A stretch of DNA of 64,000 nucleotides from Labilithrix sp. (lineage in GTDB: Bacteria > Myxococcota_A > Polyangia > Polyangiales > Polyangiaceae). Shown piece after piece: positions 31,745 to 42,223 of this stretch (position 1 is its first letter; every line of letters begins with the position of its first letter). Where the stretch lies: assembly GCA_019637175.1 (NCBI GenBank), contig JAHBWD010000030.1, positions 1 to 64,000 on the forward strand, read 5' to 3'. Below the pieces are notes generated by a model. The model was not told where the DNA came from and searched no databases. It worked only from the letters and a program-made list of their open reading frames with translations. Both the position numbers and the translations under genes were made by a program.

Positions 31745-33124
31745 ATGAAGAGCTTGCATGCCCTCGGTCTGCTCGTCGGGCTCGGTGGCTTCGTGGGGAT
31801 GATCGCGGCCGGTTGCGGCTCGAAGGAGTCGCGCATCTTCGACGAAGACGCGGGCGACATCGAAGGGGGCATCTTCTTCAGCGACAGCGGCGACGCGAAG
31901 AAGGCGTGCGTCGGGCGGCAGTGCGACATCGTCGAGTGTGGCGGCGGCGTCGAGACGACGGTGACGGGCAAGGTCTACGCGCCCAACGGCGAGCTCGCGC
32001 TCTACAACGCGATCGTCTACGTGCCGAACTCCGAGCCCGAGCCGCTCACGAAGGGGGCGACGTGCGACAAGTGCGGCGCGGTCACGGGCGATCCGGTCGT
32101 GACGGCGCTCACCGACGCGACCGGCTCGTTCGAGCTTCGCAACGTCCCCGTGGGGAAGGACGTGCCGCTCGTCATCCAGATCGGCAAGTGGCGGCGTCAG
32201 GTCGTCGTCCCCGAGATCGAGAAGTGCACCGAAAACAAGCTCACCGATCGCGATCTGACGCGCCTGCCGAGGAACCAGAGCGAAGGTGACATCCCGCGCA
32301 TCGCGCTCACGTCGGGCGGCTGCGACCAGCTCGGGTGCATGCTCCCGAAGATCGGCCTCGACGCCTCGGAGTTCGGCGTGGAGTCCGACGGCCCGAGCAA
32401 GTCGGTCCACGTCTATCTCGGCTCGGGCGGTCAGGGCCCGGCGGGCGCGACGCAGGCGCAGCAGTTCTGGACGAACGCGGCGAAGCTCAAGCAATACGAT
32501 CTGACGATCCTCTCGTGCGAGTGCACGGAGAGCCAGGGCAACAAGGGCGCGGCGGCCTTCGGCGCGATGACGGAGTACCTCGAGTCGGGCGGGCGCATCT
32601 TCACGACCGACTACATGTACACGTGGTACCGCGACACGCCCGACACGGCGTTCAAGTCGGCCACGAACATCCGCGGCGGCGCGCCGTACATCCTCAACGG
32701 CACGATGACGCTCGACACGAGCTTCCCCAAGGGCAAGGCGCTGAGCGACTGGCTCGCCTCGGCCGCCGGCGTCAGCGGGCCGATCAGGCCCGACGCGCTC
32801 TTCGGCAACATCGTCTCGAACGATCCGTCGAAGTCGCAGAAATGGGCCGAAGGCACGGGCGGTCCGGGCGGCACCGCGGTCGAGCCGCGCGTCTTCTCGA
32901 CCAACATCCCCGCGGGCGTGCCGGTCGATCAGCAGTGCGGCAAGGGCGTGCACATCGACGCGCACGTCAACACGAGCGGCGGCGACAGCGTCGGCACGTC
33001 GTACCCCAACACGTGCAAGACGCCGCTCAAGCCGTCCGAGAACCTCCTCGCGTTCTTCTTCTTCGATCTCGCCTCGTGCATCCAGAACGAGAACGAGCCG
33101 CCGAAGCCGCCGCCGGTGAAGTGA
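31745..33124 (+). CDS. Large lipoprotein with carboxypeptidase-regulatory-like domain (copy 2)
   Basis: 459 residues, about 75-80% alike to copy 1 by eye over its length. Start ATG 31745 follows AAGGAGAGAGAG. Same lipobox region (MIAAGCGSKESRIFD), same beta domain and same C-terminal landmarks (SGGRIFTTDYMYTWY; VDQQCGKGVHIDAHVN; LLAFFFFDLASC). Differences are concentrated between 32420 and 32480 and near 32850. Tandem duplication; co-transcribed with copy 1. Both end in EPPKPPPVK. Role unknown; probably an outer-surface protein. Confidence 0.85.
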   Translation: MKSLHALGLLVGLGGFVGMIAAGCGSKESRIFDEDAGDIEGGIFFSDSGDAKKACVGRQCDIVECGGGVETTVTGKVYAPNGELALYNAIVYVPNSEPEPLTKGATCDKCGAVTGDPVVTALTDATGSFELRNVPVGKDVPLVIQIGKWRRQVVVPEIEKCTENKLTDRDLTRLPRNQSEGDIPRIALTSGGCDQLGCMLPKIGLDASEFGVESDGPSKSVHVYLGSGGQGPAGATQAQQFWTNAAKLKQYDLTILSCECTESQGNKGAAAFGAMTEYLESGGRIFTTDYMYTWYRDTPDTAFKSATNIRGGAPYILNGTMTLDTSFPKGKALSDWLASAAGVSGPIRPDALFGNIVSNDPSKSQKWAEGTGGPGGTAVEPRVFSTNIPAGVPVDQQCGKGVHIDAHVNTSGGDSVGTSYPNTCKTPLKPSENLLAFFFFDLASCIQNENEPPKPPPVK

Positions 33125-33239
33125 TACCGAGCGTGGCTCGGTGTCCACTTCACCGATTCTTGGCGGGGGCTTCGCCGGCTCCGCGCGGGGTGCGGGTGGA
33201 ACCACCCCAGCGGCCTTCGGCGAACGGCGTCCTGCGCGC

Positions 33240-33540
33240 GCCGCGACGTTGACGAAGCCAGCCCCAGGTCGCGACGTAGGTCCGCGGACACGGTGCTGTC
33301 TCGTCGGGCTCGCCGGTGATCTTGAACGCCCGACCTCGAACAGCGCCGCGGAGGCCCATTTCACGCAGAGCCGCTCGACGGTGCAGCGCGCGATCGCCAC
33401 GTCTTCCCGTCGTCGGAGCTGCCGGCACACGCGGCCATAGCTCGTCTCAGCTCTCGCCCCTCGCGCTCTTCAGCCGTTCACGCTCGCCCGTCGTCAGCCC
33501 GGGCCGCTTGCCCGCGTCACGCTGCGACTGCCGCAGAGCC
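33240..33540 (-). mobile_element. IS3-family transposase relic (orfA-orfB remnants)
   Basis: Minus strand. 33535-33447 encodes QRDAGKRPGLTTGERERLKS, matching the conserved middle of IS3 OrfA (QxDxGxRPGLTxxERExLK) but stops early. 33442-33360 reads CRQLRREDVAIARCTVERL, then in another frame EMGLRGAVRGRAFK and TYVATW, then AGFVNVA in the first frame: the order of landmarks in the OrfB helical and DDE core start. At least two frameshifts and missing parts show it is dead. No terminal repeats recognised. Confidence 0.72.
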
Positions 33541-33621
33541 CGCTCGCGGCCCTCGGGCGGGCATCCCGTGGCTCGATCCTCTCGACGTTTGGAGCCTCGA
33601 GAACCCCGGGTGATTGAGAAC

Positions 33622-33719
33622 GGCGTGGGGTCGGACGCCGGGGAGCGAGGCCGAGCGTTGCTCGGGCATCGACTTCTCGGATTCTCACTGGGGCATCGCC
33701 GTGGGGTCGCACGCCGGGG
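33622..33719. repeat. Pair of REP-like palindromes next to the RAYT-type gene
   Basis: Two copies of a ~20-base element, CGTGGGGTCG-S-ACGCCGGGG (33622-33643 and 33699-33719), each able to fold as a GGCGT/ACGCC hairpin with a GGGGTCGS loop. They are ~75 bases apart in the same orientation and lie directly after the end of the transposase gene. This matches the REP/RAYT arrangement, where the transposase acts on dispersed REP hairpins. Confidence 0.55.
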
Positions 33720-33720
33720 T

Positions 33721-34449
33721 TCAGCGCGCGCGGGGGACTTCCCAGATACGGAGGAGGCCGCGCTTGCGCCATCCCGTCGTGGCGAGCCACGTGCGGGCGC
33801 TGGCGACGATCGAGGGACCTGCTCGAGCGACGTCGTGCTCGGCCGGTCCTGCGCGCGGCGCCCAGCCCGAGAACCACGCCGCCGAGGAGCATGCGTCGAA
33901 CGTCGCGAGCTCGGGCTCGGTGAAGTACGCGCGGTGGAGGGCGTGGCGGCGATCGTTGAACAAGACGTAGACGTACGCGTTGCGGACCTGGCTCGGCGTC
34001 GCGAGATCTTCGCGGTGGTAGCGGTCGCGCCAGAGCTTGCCTGAACGCCTGGCGATCGCGTTCACCGTCATCGCGACGGTCGAGAGGAGACGCTGGACGC
34101 CGCGCGCGAGCGACGTCTTGTCGTCGGCCTCGGCGACGATGTGGAGGTGGTTCTGTTGCACGGAGAAATGGAGCAGACGAAAGCCCTTCGCCGACGCCCG
34201 CGCCAGCCGCGCGCGCACCGCGCCGAAGATCCGTTGGCTCCGCAAATTCGGCGACGCCGCGATCGCCCGCGCCGTGACGTGCACCGGCGTGCGCGGGTCG
34301 TGCTCCGCGCGCCGGAGATGGGAAACGAACCCCCTTCGCTCGGCCCGCGGCTTTCGGCCCGCCCCCGTGCGCGCGCCTCCTCGGCGACGGGCGCGCAAGT
34401 CGAGCTCGAGCTGCACCGGTCGCCGCCGACATCGCATTTGAATTAGCAT
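33721..34449 (-). CDS. REP-associated (RAYT/IS200-like Y1) transposase
   Basis: 242 residues, ATG 34449. HUH-type single-strand transposase fold: a Lys/Arg-rich N-terminus with GARTGAGRKP, then VHVTARA, FRLLHFSVQQNHLHIVAE (HUH-like His-x-His), and the candidate catalytic Tyr in RNAYVYVLFNDRRH. In family members this enzyme mobilises REP elements or is domesticated. C-terminal ~70 residues include TWLATTGWRKRG. AT-rich DNA surrounds its start (34437-34480), unlike the genome average. REP-like hairpins follow its stop. Confidence 0.85.
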   Translation of the reverse strand: MLIQMRCRRRPVQLELDLRARRRGGARTGAGRKPRAERRGFVSHLRRAEHDPRTPVHVTARAIAASPNLRSQRIFGAVRARLARASAKGFRLLHFSVQQNHLHIVAEADDKTSLARGVQRLLSTVAMTVNAIARRSGKLWRDRYHREDLATPSQVRNAYVYVLFNDRRHALHRAYFTEPELATFDACSSAAWFSGWAPRAGPAEHDVARAGPSIVASARTWLATTGWRKRGLLRIWEVPRAR

Positions 34450-34549
34450 AGCAATTAAATAGTCACATACAACCCTCTCGCGGACACGTCGACGTCACGC
34501 CGCCAAGCCTCGAGGCAAGGCGCCAGCACGCGACGTCCGCGCACGGGGG

Positions 34550-34800
34550 CCGCCCCGCGCCCCCCGCCCCCGCGCGTCGCCCGCGCCCTCGCGCCCGCGC
34601 GCCCCCTCGCGCCCGCGCGCGCCCGCGCGCTCGCGTCCGCGCCCGCCTTCGCACCCGCCCCCGCGCCCGCTCTCGCACCTGCGCTCGCGCCCGCGCTCGC
34701 GCCCGCCCCCCCCCGCGCCCGCTCTCGCACCCGCGCTCGCGTCCGCGCCCGCCCTCGCGCCCGCGCTCGCACCCGCTCTCGCGCCCGCCCCCGCGCCCGC
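34550..34800. repeat. Low-complexity GC repeat tract
   Basis: About 250 bases composed almost entirely of GCGCCC, GCGCTC and CGCACC-type hexamers (imperfect). Frames through it read as Arg/Ala or Ala/Gly polymers and are not genes. It lies just after the stop codon of the downstream-facing trypsin-fold lipoprotein gene (stop 34803-34805) and could form stable secondary structure. The rest of 34450-34550 shows no gene. Confidence 0.85.
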
Positions 34801-34802
34801 GT

Positions 34803-36680
34803 CTACCGCTCTTCCGTCGCGCCGACCTTCTTCTTCGGCGCCGGCGACGCAGGTTTCGGCGCCGGCGCAGGCTTCGGAGCCGCGCCAGGCTTCGCCGGAG
34901 CCGCCGGAGGCGGAGCAGGCGGCGGAGGCGGCGCCGACTTCGGCGCCGGCGCGGCCTTCGGGCGGCCGTGCTTCTTCAGCGCGTGCTGCGCCTTGAGATC
35001 CTTCATCCACTTGTCGAGCGCGCTCGGACCCGTGTTGGTGCGGACCATCGCCTCCATCGGCCACATCGCGATCGGGCGATCGTTGATCGCGAAGACGACG
35101 TCGTACTTGCCTTCCTTCGTCACGAGCGGCGAGCCGCCCGTGCCCGCGCAGCTCCACGAGAGCTCGGGGCGCAGCTCGGGGCGCACGCAGCCGACGCCGC
35201 GGCCGACGATCTTGCCCTGCTCGTCGAGGACGAACGCGCTGATCGCCACGTTCGTGCCCGTCCAGCCGCGCGAGCCGCGCGCGAACCACGTGAAGGAGAC
35301 GCGCCGCGGATAGCGGTACTCGTTCCACACCGAGCGGATGCCGCCGAGCGCGAGAGGATCGAGGTTGCCGTACGAAGCGACGACCACGTCGACGCGCGGC
35401 TCGCCGTCCTCGGCGTCGTCTTGGTCGTCGTCGTCGACCGGCTGATCGTCGTCGTCGGGATCTTCGATCCAGACGTCGGTCCTGCCGACGACCTTGCCGC
35501 CGACCTTCAGGAGGACGTCGTAGCGGCCCGCCACCTTCGGATCGAAGCGGAAGTCGGCCGACGCGAACGCCACGCGATCGTGATCGACCTTCACGTGCTT
35601 GGTGAGCGTGTCGATCACGCTGTCGTCGGGATCGAGCAGCTCGAAGCTGACGTCGTGCTTGCCCTTCGGGAGGTTGAAGAGCATCCCGACCACCGGCACG
35701 CGCGCCATGTCGTCGGGGCCCGTCTCGATCGTGCGGAGGTTCCCCATGATGGCGGCGGTCGTCATCATCTGCGTGTCCTTGTGGACCGAGAGGTTTCGCG
35801 TGATGAACAGCTCCGCGCGCGTGCCCTCCGCCTTGGCCTTGGCGTACTCGGCGAGCTTCGCCTCGATCGCCGGCGGCTTCTTCGCGATGACGTCCTTGAT
35901 CTCCGGCACCGACGACGCGCTCGAGATCGTCGCGACCGCCGAGATGCTGCCGGTGAAGAGGATCGCGTGGTTGACGCCGACGACCGCGGGCTTGCCGCTC
36001 TCGTCGATCGTGATGACCGGCCCGCCGGAGAAGCCGGGGTAGACCGGAGCGTCGAAGAGCAACAGCTTCGTGCCGAGCAGATCGACGACGCCCGACGCGA
36101 TGCCCTCGGAGATCCCCCACGCGAGCGTCCACATCCCGTTGCCCGTGTGGCCGAGCGCCCAGACGCGCCGGCCCGGCGTCGGGTTCTGCGCTGCGAGCTC
36201 GAGCGGCGGAGCGCCTTTGAGCTCGGCCTTCGGCTTGAGGAGCGCGACGTCGCGCACCTCGTCGATGTGCACGAGCTCGGCGTCGACGGTCTGACCCGCG
36301 CGCGTCGTGAGCTTCAGGTTGTTCGGCGAGTGGATGACGTGCGCCGCGGTGACGACGAGGCCGCCCGCGACGAGGAAGCCGGTGCCGTTCGGTTGAGGTT
36401 CCTTGCGGAGCGACACGTCGATGATCGTCTTCGGCGCGTGCTGCTCGACGCCGAGCTCCTTCATCACCTGCTTGGCTTCTTGCTCGCGCAGCTCCTTGTC
36501 GTCGTTGAGGACCGCGACGACCGAGGGAACGACCGCGTCGAAGACGCCTTGGGTCGAGGCCCCGCCCTTGGGCGAAGCCGCCGGGACCGACGATCCCCCG
36601 CAGCCCGCGCCGCAAATCATCGAAAGCACGAGGGCGAGACGGAGAAACGCGAGCCAACCGCGACGGTTGCGACAGTTCAT
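34803..36680 (-). CDS. Trypsin-fold serine protease lipoprotein (HtrA-like, no PDZ)
   Basis: 625 residues from ATG 36680 (an upstream GTG at 36692 is possible). Lipobox GAGC near residue 27. Protease domain ~45-260 with the catalytic triad in order: TAAHVI (His), DVALLK (Asp), PGFSGGPV (Ser), as in DegP/HtrA. No PDZ domain; instead residues ~310-560 hold beta-sandwich-like regions (KHDVSFELLDPDDSVIDTL; AGRYDVLLKVGGKVVGR), an acidic linker (DDDDQPVDDDDQDD), and a Pro/Ala/Lys tail (PAPKPASPAPKKK). Probably acts at the envelope. Substrate unknown. Confidence 0.87.
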   Translation of the reverse strand: MNCRNRRGWLAFLRLALVLSMICGAGCGGSSVPAASPKGGASTQGVFDAVVPSVVAVLNDDKELREQEAKQVMKELGVEQHAPKTIIDVSLRKEPQPNGTGFLVAGGLVVTAAHVIHSPNNLKLTTRAGQTVDAELVHIDEVRDVALLKPKAELKGAPPLELAAQNPTPGRRVWALGHTGNGMWTLAWGISEGIASGVVDLLGTKLLLFDAPVYPGFSGGPVITIDESGKPAVVGVNHAILFTGSISAVATISSASSVPEIKDVIAKKPPAIEAKLAEYAKAKAEGTRAELFITRNLSVHKDTQMMTTAAIMGNLRTIETGPDDMARVPVVGMLFNLPKGKHDVSFELLDPDDSVIDTLTKHVKVDHDRVAFASADFRFDPKVAGRYDVLLKVGGKVVGRTDVWIEDPDDDDQPVDDDDQDDAEDGEPRVDVVVASYGNLDPLALGGIRSVWNEYRYPRRVSFTWFARGSRGWTGTNVAISAFVLDEQGKIVGRGVGCVRPELRPELSWSCAGTGGSPLVTKEGKYDVVFAINDRPIAMWPMEAMVRTNTGPSALDKWMKDLKAQHALKKHGRPKAAPAPKSAPPPPPAPPPAAPAKPGAAPKPAPAPKPASPAPKKKVGATEER

Positions 36681-36886
36681 ATCGAGGAGCACGATACCGA
36701 AAATCCTGCGCGTTTACTCGCGCCGAAAACGCTGGTATGAGCGCGCCCATCTCGACCGGCGCATCGTCAAAGCACCGGGAGACGAGGCGTGCTGAAGCGC
36801 CTGCGCGTTCGTATTGCGTACGGCGGCCAACCCCTCGAGTTGATTGCCCCCTGGAAAATAGGGGCCACTCGGAGAGGACTCAGTCA

Positions 36887-39526
<2,640 letters not shown>

Positions 39527-39538
39527 AAAGAGAGGCTG

Positions 39539-39610
39539 GGAAAGAGAGACGCGAAGGCGCGGAAGAGAATTTCGAAAGAACTCTTCTCCGCGCCTCAGCG
39601 CCTCTCTTTC
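39539..39610. repeat. Long imperfect inverted repeat between convergent genes
   Basis: The left arm (39539-39571, GAAAGAGAGACGCGAAGGCG...) pairs with the right arm (39579-39610) over about 30 bp with few mismatches, loop around TTCGAAAG. It fills the space between the hppA stop and the stop of the minus-strand gene, so it probably ends both transcripts. The arm sequence GAGAGGCGCnGAGGCGCGG recurs at 48750, so it is a dispersed repeat. Confidence 0.7.
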
Positions 39611-40144
39611 CTATTTCTCCCTCGAAGACGCCCGCGCGAACGGGATCGGAGCAGGCACGGGCTCGGGCGAGCGCGTGACGATCTCGTAGGTGGAGTCGTC
39701 GACGAGATCGCGGGCGACGAGCTCGCTCACCCAGTCGGCTTCGCACGTGACCCAGAACGGCGAGCCGATCTTCTGGTGGAGGTAGTAGCTCTTGCCCGCT
39801 TCGGCGCGGAGGCTCACGCGCGTTTCCTCGTCGGCGTTGATCGCGATGACGTGATCGCCGGGCTCGGCCTTGTAACAGAAGAACGTGGGGCCCTTGGTGG
39901 CGCCGACGAGGACGCCGTTGTCCCACGTCGGGAACGCGACCGCCTGCGCGAAGCGCGACGTGCGGATGACGCAGACGCGCGCGAACGCGCCTTCGCCTGC
40001 TGCCGGGATCGGCGCGAACGGGTGGAGCACCTCCGTCCGCGGCTCGGCGATGCGATAGGAGGCACAACCGATCGCCGATGCCGCGAGGACGGACGCCGTG
40101 GCGACGGGGAGACCGCCGGCCACGGCTCTGAGCCAAGAAAGCAT
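39611..40144 (-). CDS. Small lipoprotein (DUF2846-like)
   Basis: 177 residues from ATG 40144. Signal peptide MLSWLRAVAGGLPVATASVL and lipobox IGC. The mature protein has beta-rich sequence (ARVCVIRTSRFAQAVAFPTW; TFFCYKAEPGDHVIAINADE; AEAGKSYYLHQKIG) resembling DUF2846, a family of outer-membrane lipoproteins. It ends in LVDDSTYEIVTRSPEP and a Pro/Arg tail. No operon partners; the stop adjoins the inverted repeat. Confidence 0.78.
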   Translation of the reverse strand: MLSWLRAVAGGLPVATASVLAASAIGCASYRIAEPRTEVLHPFAPIPAAGEGAFARVCVIRTSRFAQAVAFPTWDNGVLVGATKGPTFFCYKAEPGDHVIAINADEETRVSLRAEAGKSYYLHQKIGSPFWVTCEADWVSELVARDLVDDSTYEIVTRSPEPVPAPIPFARASSREK

Positions 40145-40257
40145 GCGCGCGCCCGAAGCATACGGCGCGCCAGCTTGAAATCGCGAGACTTCCCGGGGAT
40201 CGCGGCGCGAGCGTGAACGGATCGACACGGAAGCGGTGTGGTCTACAATCGATTCGA

Positions 40258-40671
40258 ATGCGGCGCCTCGTGCTCAGCGCGTGTCTCGTCTCGGCCTGTC
40301 ACCTCGCGGACGACAAGGATCCGCCGAAGTGCGAGCCAGGCACGCACGTCGAGAACGATCGCTGCGTCCTCGACGCGTTCTCCGGCCCGGTCGTGACGCT
40401 CGCCGCCCACGCAGGCGGCACCGTGTGCGACGGCCCGACGACCGAGCGGCCCCCGACGATCACGCCGGAGACGATCAACGTGAAGGTCAACGGCGACTTT
40501 CGCTTCAAGAACGACGACGCGATGGAGCACGAAGTGCGCGGCGCCGACGGCCAGGTCTGGCTGAAGGTGAAGCCCGGAGAGCTCTCCGGCATCTTCGGGA
40601 TCAGCAAGGCCGGCGCGTGGGCCTATCGCGTGTCGGGCTGCCTCAAGGGCGGGAGCGTCGTCGTCGAATGA
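40258..40671 (+). CDS. Small lipoprotein with cupredoxin-like C-terminal domain
   Basis: 137 residues. Signal peptide MRRLVLSACLVSAC (short, lipobox VSAC). Then CEPGTHVENDRCVLDAF, and from ~50 a domain with INVKVNGDFRFKNDDAMEHE, LKVKPGELSGIFGISKAG and AYRVSGCLKGGSVVVE. The order of strands, His after a short acidic turn and Cys near the end resemble plastocyanin-type cupredoxins, but the full set of copper ligands (second His, Met) is not clear. It overlaps the convergent LPMO-like gene by 29 bases. Confidence 0.7.
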   Translation: MRRLVLSACLVSACHLADDKDPPKCEPGTHVENDRCVLDAFSGPVVTLAAHAGGTVCDGPTTERPPTITPETINVKVNGDFRFKNDDAMEHEVRGADGQVWLKVKPGELSGIFGISKAGAWAYRVSGCLKGGSVVVE

Positions 40672-41341
40672 TCGCGACGCCGGCGACGCCGAGCGCCAGC
40701 GCCAGCCCGAAGGCTCCGCCGCGCTTCGCGCCGCTCGCGGTGCAGCCGCCGTCTTCGGTCGTCGTCGATCCGCTCGACCCGCTCGATCCGCTGGAGCCGC
40801 TCGACCCGCTGGAGCCGCCCGAGCTTCCGGGATCGGGCTCGCCGTCCGCGCTCCGCGACAGGACGATGTCGGCGCACTGGTAGTAGAAGTCGTTGCCGTC
40901 GCCGAAGGGCGGCTTGTCGGTCATCACCTGGATCAGCTGCAGGGTGCACTTGTCGCACTCGACGTCCGGCAGCGTGATCTCCTGCGAGTACGAGCCGGTG
41001 CCGGCCTTGTCGGGGATGCCGTCGAGGAGCACGGGGGCCGTGGTGAGCACCTCGGTCGCGCTCTTCGGATCCTCGAACTTGCTCTGGCCGTCGGGATCGA
41101 ACGCGATGCGGTAGTGGCCCGGGTGCGGCACCGTCTCGTCCCACGTGACGGTGATCTTCTGACCCGGCTTGAACGTGTTGATGTTCGACGTCCGCGCGTC
41201 GGTCGGACCCTTCCCGCACGGCCCGCGCTTCTGGTCGTCGTACCGCGGCTTCGGCGACGTCATCGAGATGTGCGCCTGCGCCGCGGAGGCGGTCAGGAGG
41301 GTGGTCGAGGCGACGGCGGCGAAGAGGATGGTGGCGCGCAC
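40643..41341 (-). CDS. Polysaccharide-monooxygenase-like protein with MYXO-CTERM tail
   Basis: 232 residues from GTG 41341 (an upstream ATG at 41377 is less likely because it touches the divergent start). Signal peptide ends ASAAQA, so the mature protein begins with His (HISMTSPKPRYDDQ), as needed for the copper histidine brace of lytic polysaccharide monooxygenases. Later SYSQEITLPDVECDKCTLQL and DFYYQCADIVLS fit that fold. It resembles the Sorangium-type LPMO-like proteins. C-terminus: Ser/Gly spacer repeats (GSSGSSGSSGSS), then GGC, hydrophobic helix and IIRRRRSRP, a MYXO-CTERM sorting signal to the outer surface. Confidence 0.83.
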   Translation of the reverse strand: MRATILFAAVASTTLLTASAAQAHISMTSPKPRYDDQKRGPCGKGPTDARTSNINTFKPGQKITVTWDETVPHPGHYRIAFDPDGQSKFEDPKSATEVLTTAPVLLDGIPDKAGTGSYSQEITLPDVECDKCTLQLIQVMTDKPPFGDGNDFYYQCADIVLSRSADGEPDPGSSGGSSGSSGSSGSSGSSGSTTTEDGGCTASGAKRGGAFGLALALGVAGVAIIRRRRSRP

Positions 41342-41376
41342 CACAGAATCATAGAGTGCGGCTACACTGCTGGCCA

Positions 41377-42171
41377 ATGCGAACGTTCCGCGCCGCCACG
41401 CTCAACATCTGGAGCCGCTTCGGCCCCTGGGAAGAGAGGCTCGAGGCGATCCGCGCGGGCCTCGCGAGCGTCGGCCCGGACATCGTGGGGATGCAGGAGG
41501 TGCTCCGCTTCCCCGACTTCGATCAAGCGAAGCTCTGCGCCGACGGGCTCGGCTACGAGATCGCGTGGGGCCTCGCGTCGGAGAACCACGGCTTCGCTCA
41601 CGGCAACGCGATCCTCTCGCGGTGGCCGATCGCGCGGAGCGAGGTCATCCCGCTGCCGAACGGCGGAACCGACGAGCACAGGTCGATCATCTTCGCCGAG
41701 ATCACGGCGCCCTTCGGCAAGGTGCCGTTCTTCTGCACGCACCTCAACTGGAAGCTCCATCATGGCCACGTGCGCGCCTTGCAGGTGAAGGCGCTCGCCG
41801 AGGCGGTCATGGCGCGCGCGCCGATCGAGGGCTTCCCTCCGGTCGTCGTCGGTGACTTCAACGCGGAGCCCGACGCCGACGAGATCCGCTACATGAAGGG
41901 CCTCACCGGGCTCGGGGGCGAATGCGTGTATTTTGCAGATAGCTTCGGCATCGCGGGCGAGGGCCCGGGCGTCACGTTCTCGAAGCGCAACGCGTTCGCC
42001 GGGCCGCTCCGCGAGCCGGAGAGGCGGATCGACTACGTCTTCGTGCGCGGCCCCGACGACGCGCAGCGGGGCGAGCCCATCGAGGCGCGCGTCTGCTTCG
42101 ACGAGCCGCATCAGGGCGTCTTCCCGAGCGATCACTTCGGCGTCGTGGCCACGATCACCGCCGGCCGCTGA
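41377..42171 (+). CDS. Endonuclease/exonuclease/phosphatase-family hydrolase
   Basis: 264 residues. All EEP-fold landmarks are present: AATLNIWSR at the start, GMQEV (metal Glu), ENHGFAHGNAILSRWPI, CTHLNW (active His), VVGDFNAEPDADE (Asn/Asp), RRIDYVFVR and SDHFGVV at the end (catalytic Asp-His). It is cytoplasmic, without signal peptide. The substrate could be DNA, a phosphoinositide-like or sphingomyelin-like diester; not decidable here. Divergent from the LPMO-like gene, 35 bases between starts. Confidence 0.88.
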   Translation: MRTFRAATLNIWSRFGPWEERLEAIRAGLASVGPDIVGMQEVLRFPDFDQAKLCADGLGYEIAWGLASENHGFAHGNAILSRWPIARSEVIPLPNGGTDEHRSIIFAEITAPFGKVPFFCTHLNWKLHHGHVRALQVKALAEAVMARAPIEGFPPVVVGDFNAEPDADEIRYMKGLTGLGGECVYFADSFGIAGEGPGVTFSKRNAFAGPLREPERRIDYVFVRGPDDAQRGEPIEARVCFDEPHQGVFPSDHFGVVATITAGR

Positions 42172-42223
42172 TCTTTCGATGAACGGTCGAACGCTCGAGC
42201 CCGGAGTTCTGTACCATCGCGCC

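Noticed and set aside
30272..33430. Minus-strand open frame of 1052 codons opposite the tandem lipoproteins
   Set aside because: Shadow of the two intact lipoprotein genes; only its first ~70 codons carry a real signal, the IS3 OrfB relic.
34495..34802. Ala/Gly/Arg-polymer frames through the hexamer tract as an extension of the protease lipoprotein
   Set aside because: The protease frame has its own TAG at 34803-34805 and the tract gives only homopolymer-like translations in all frames.
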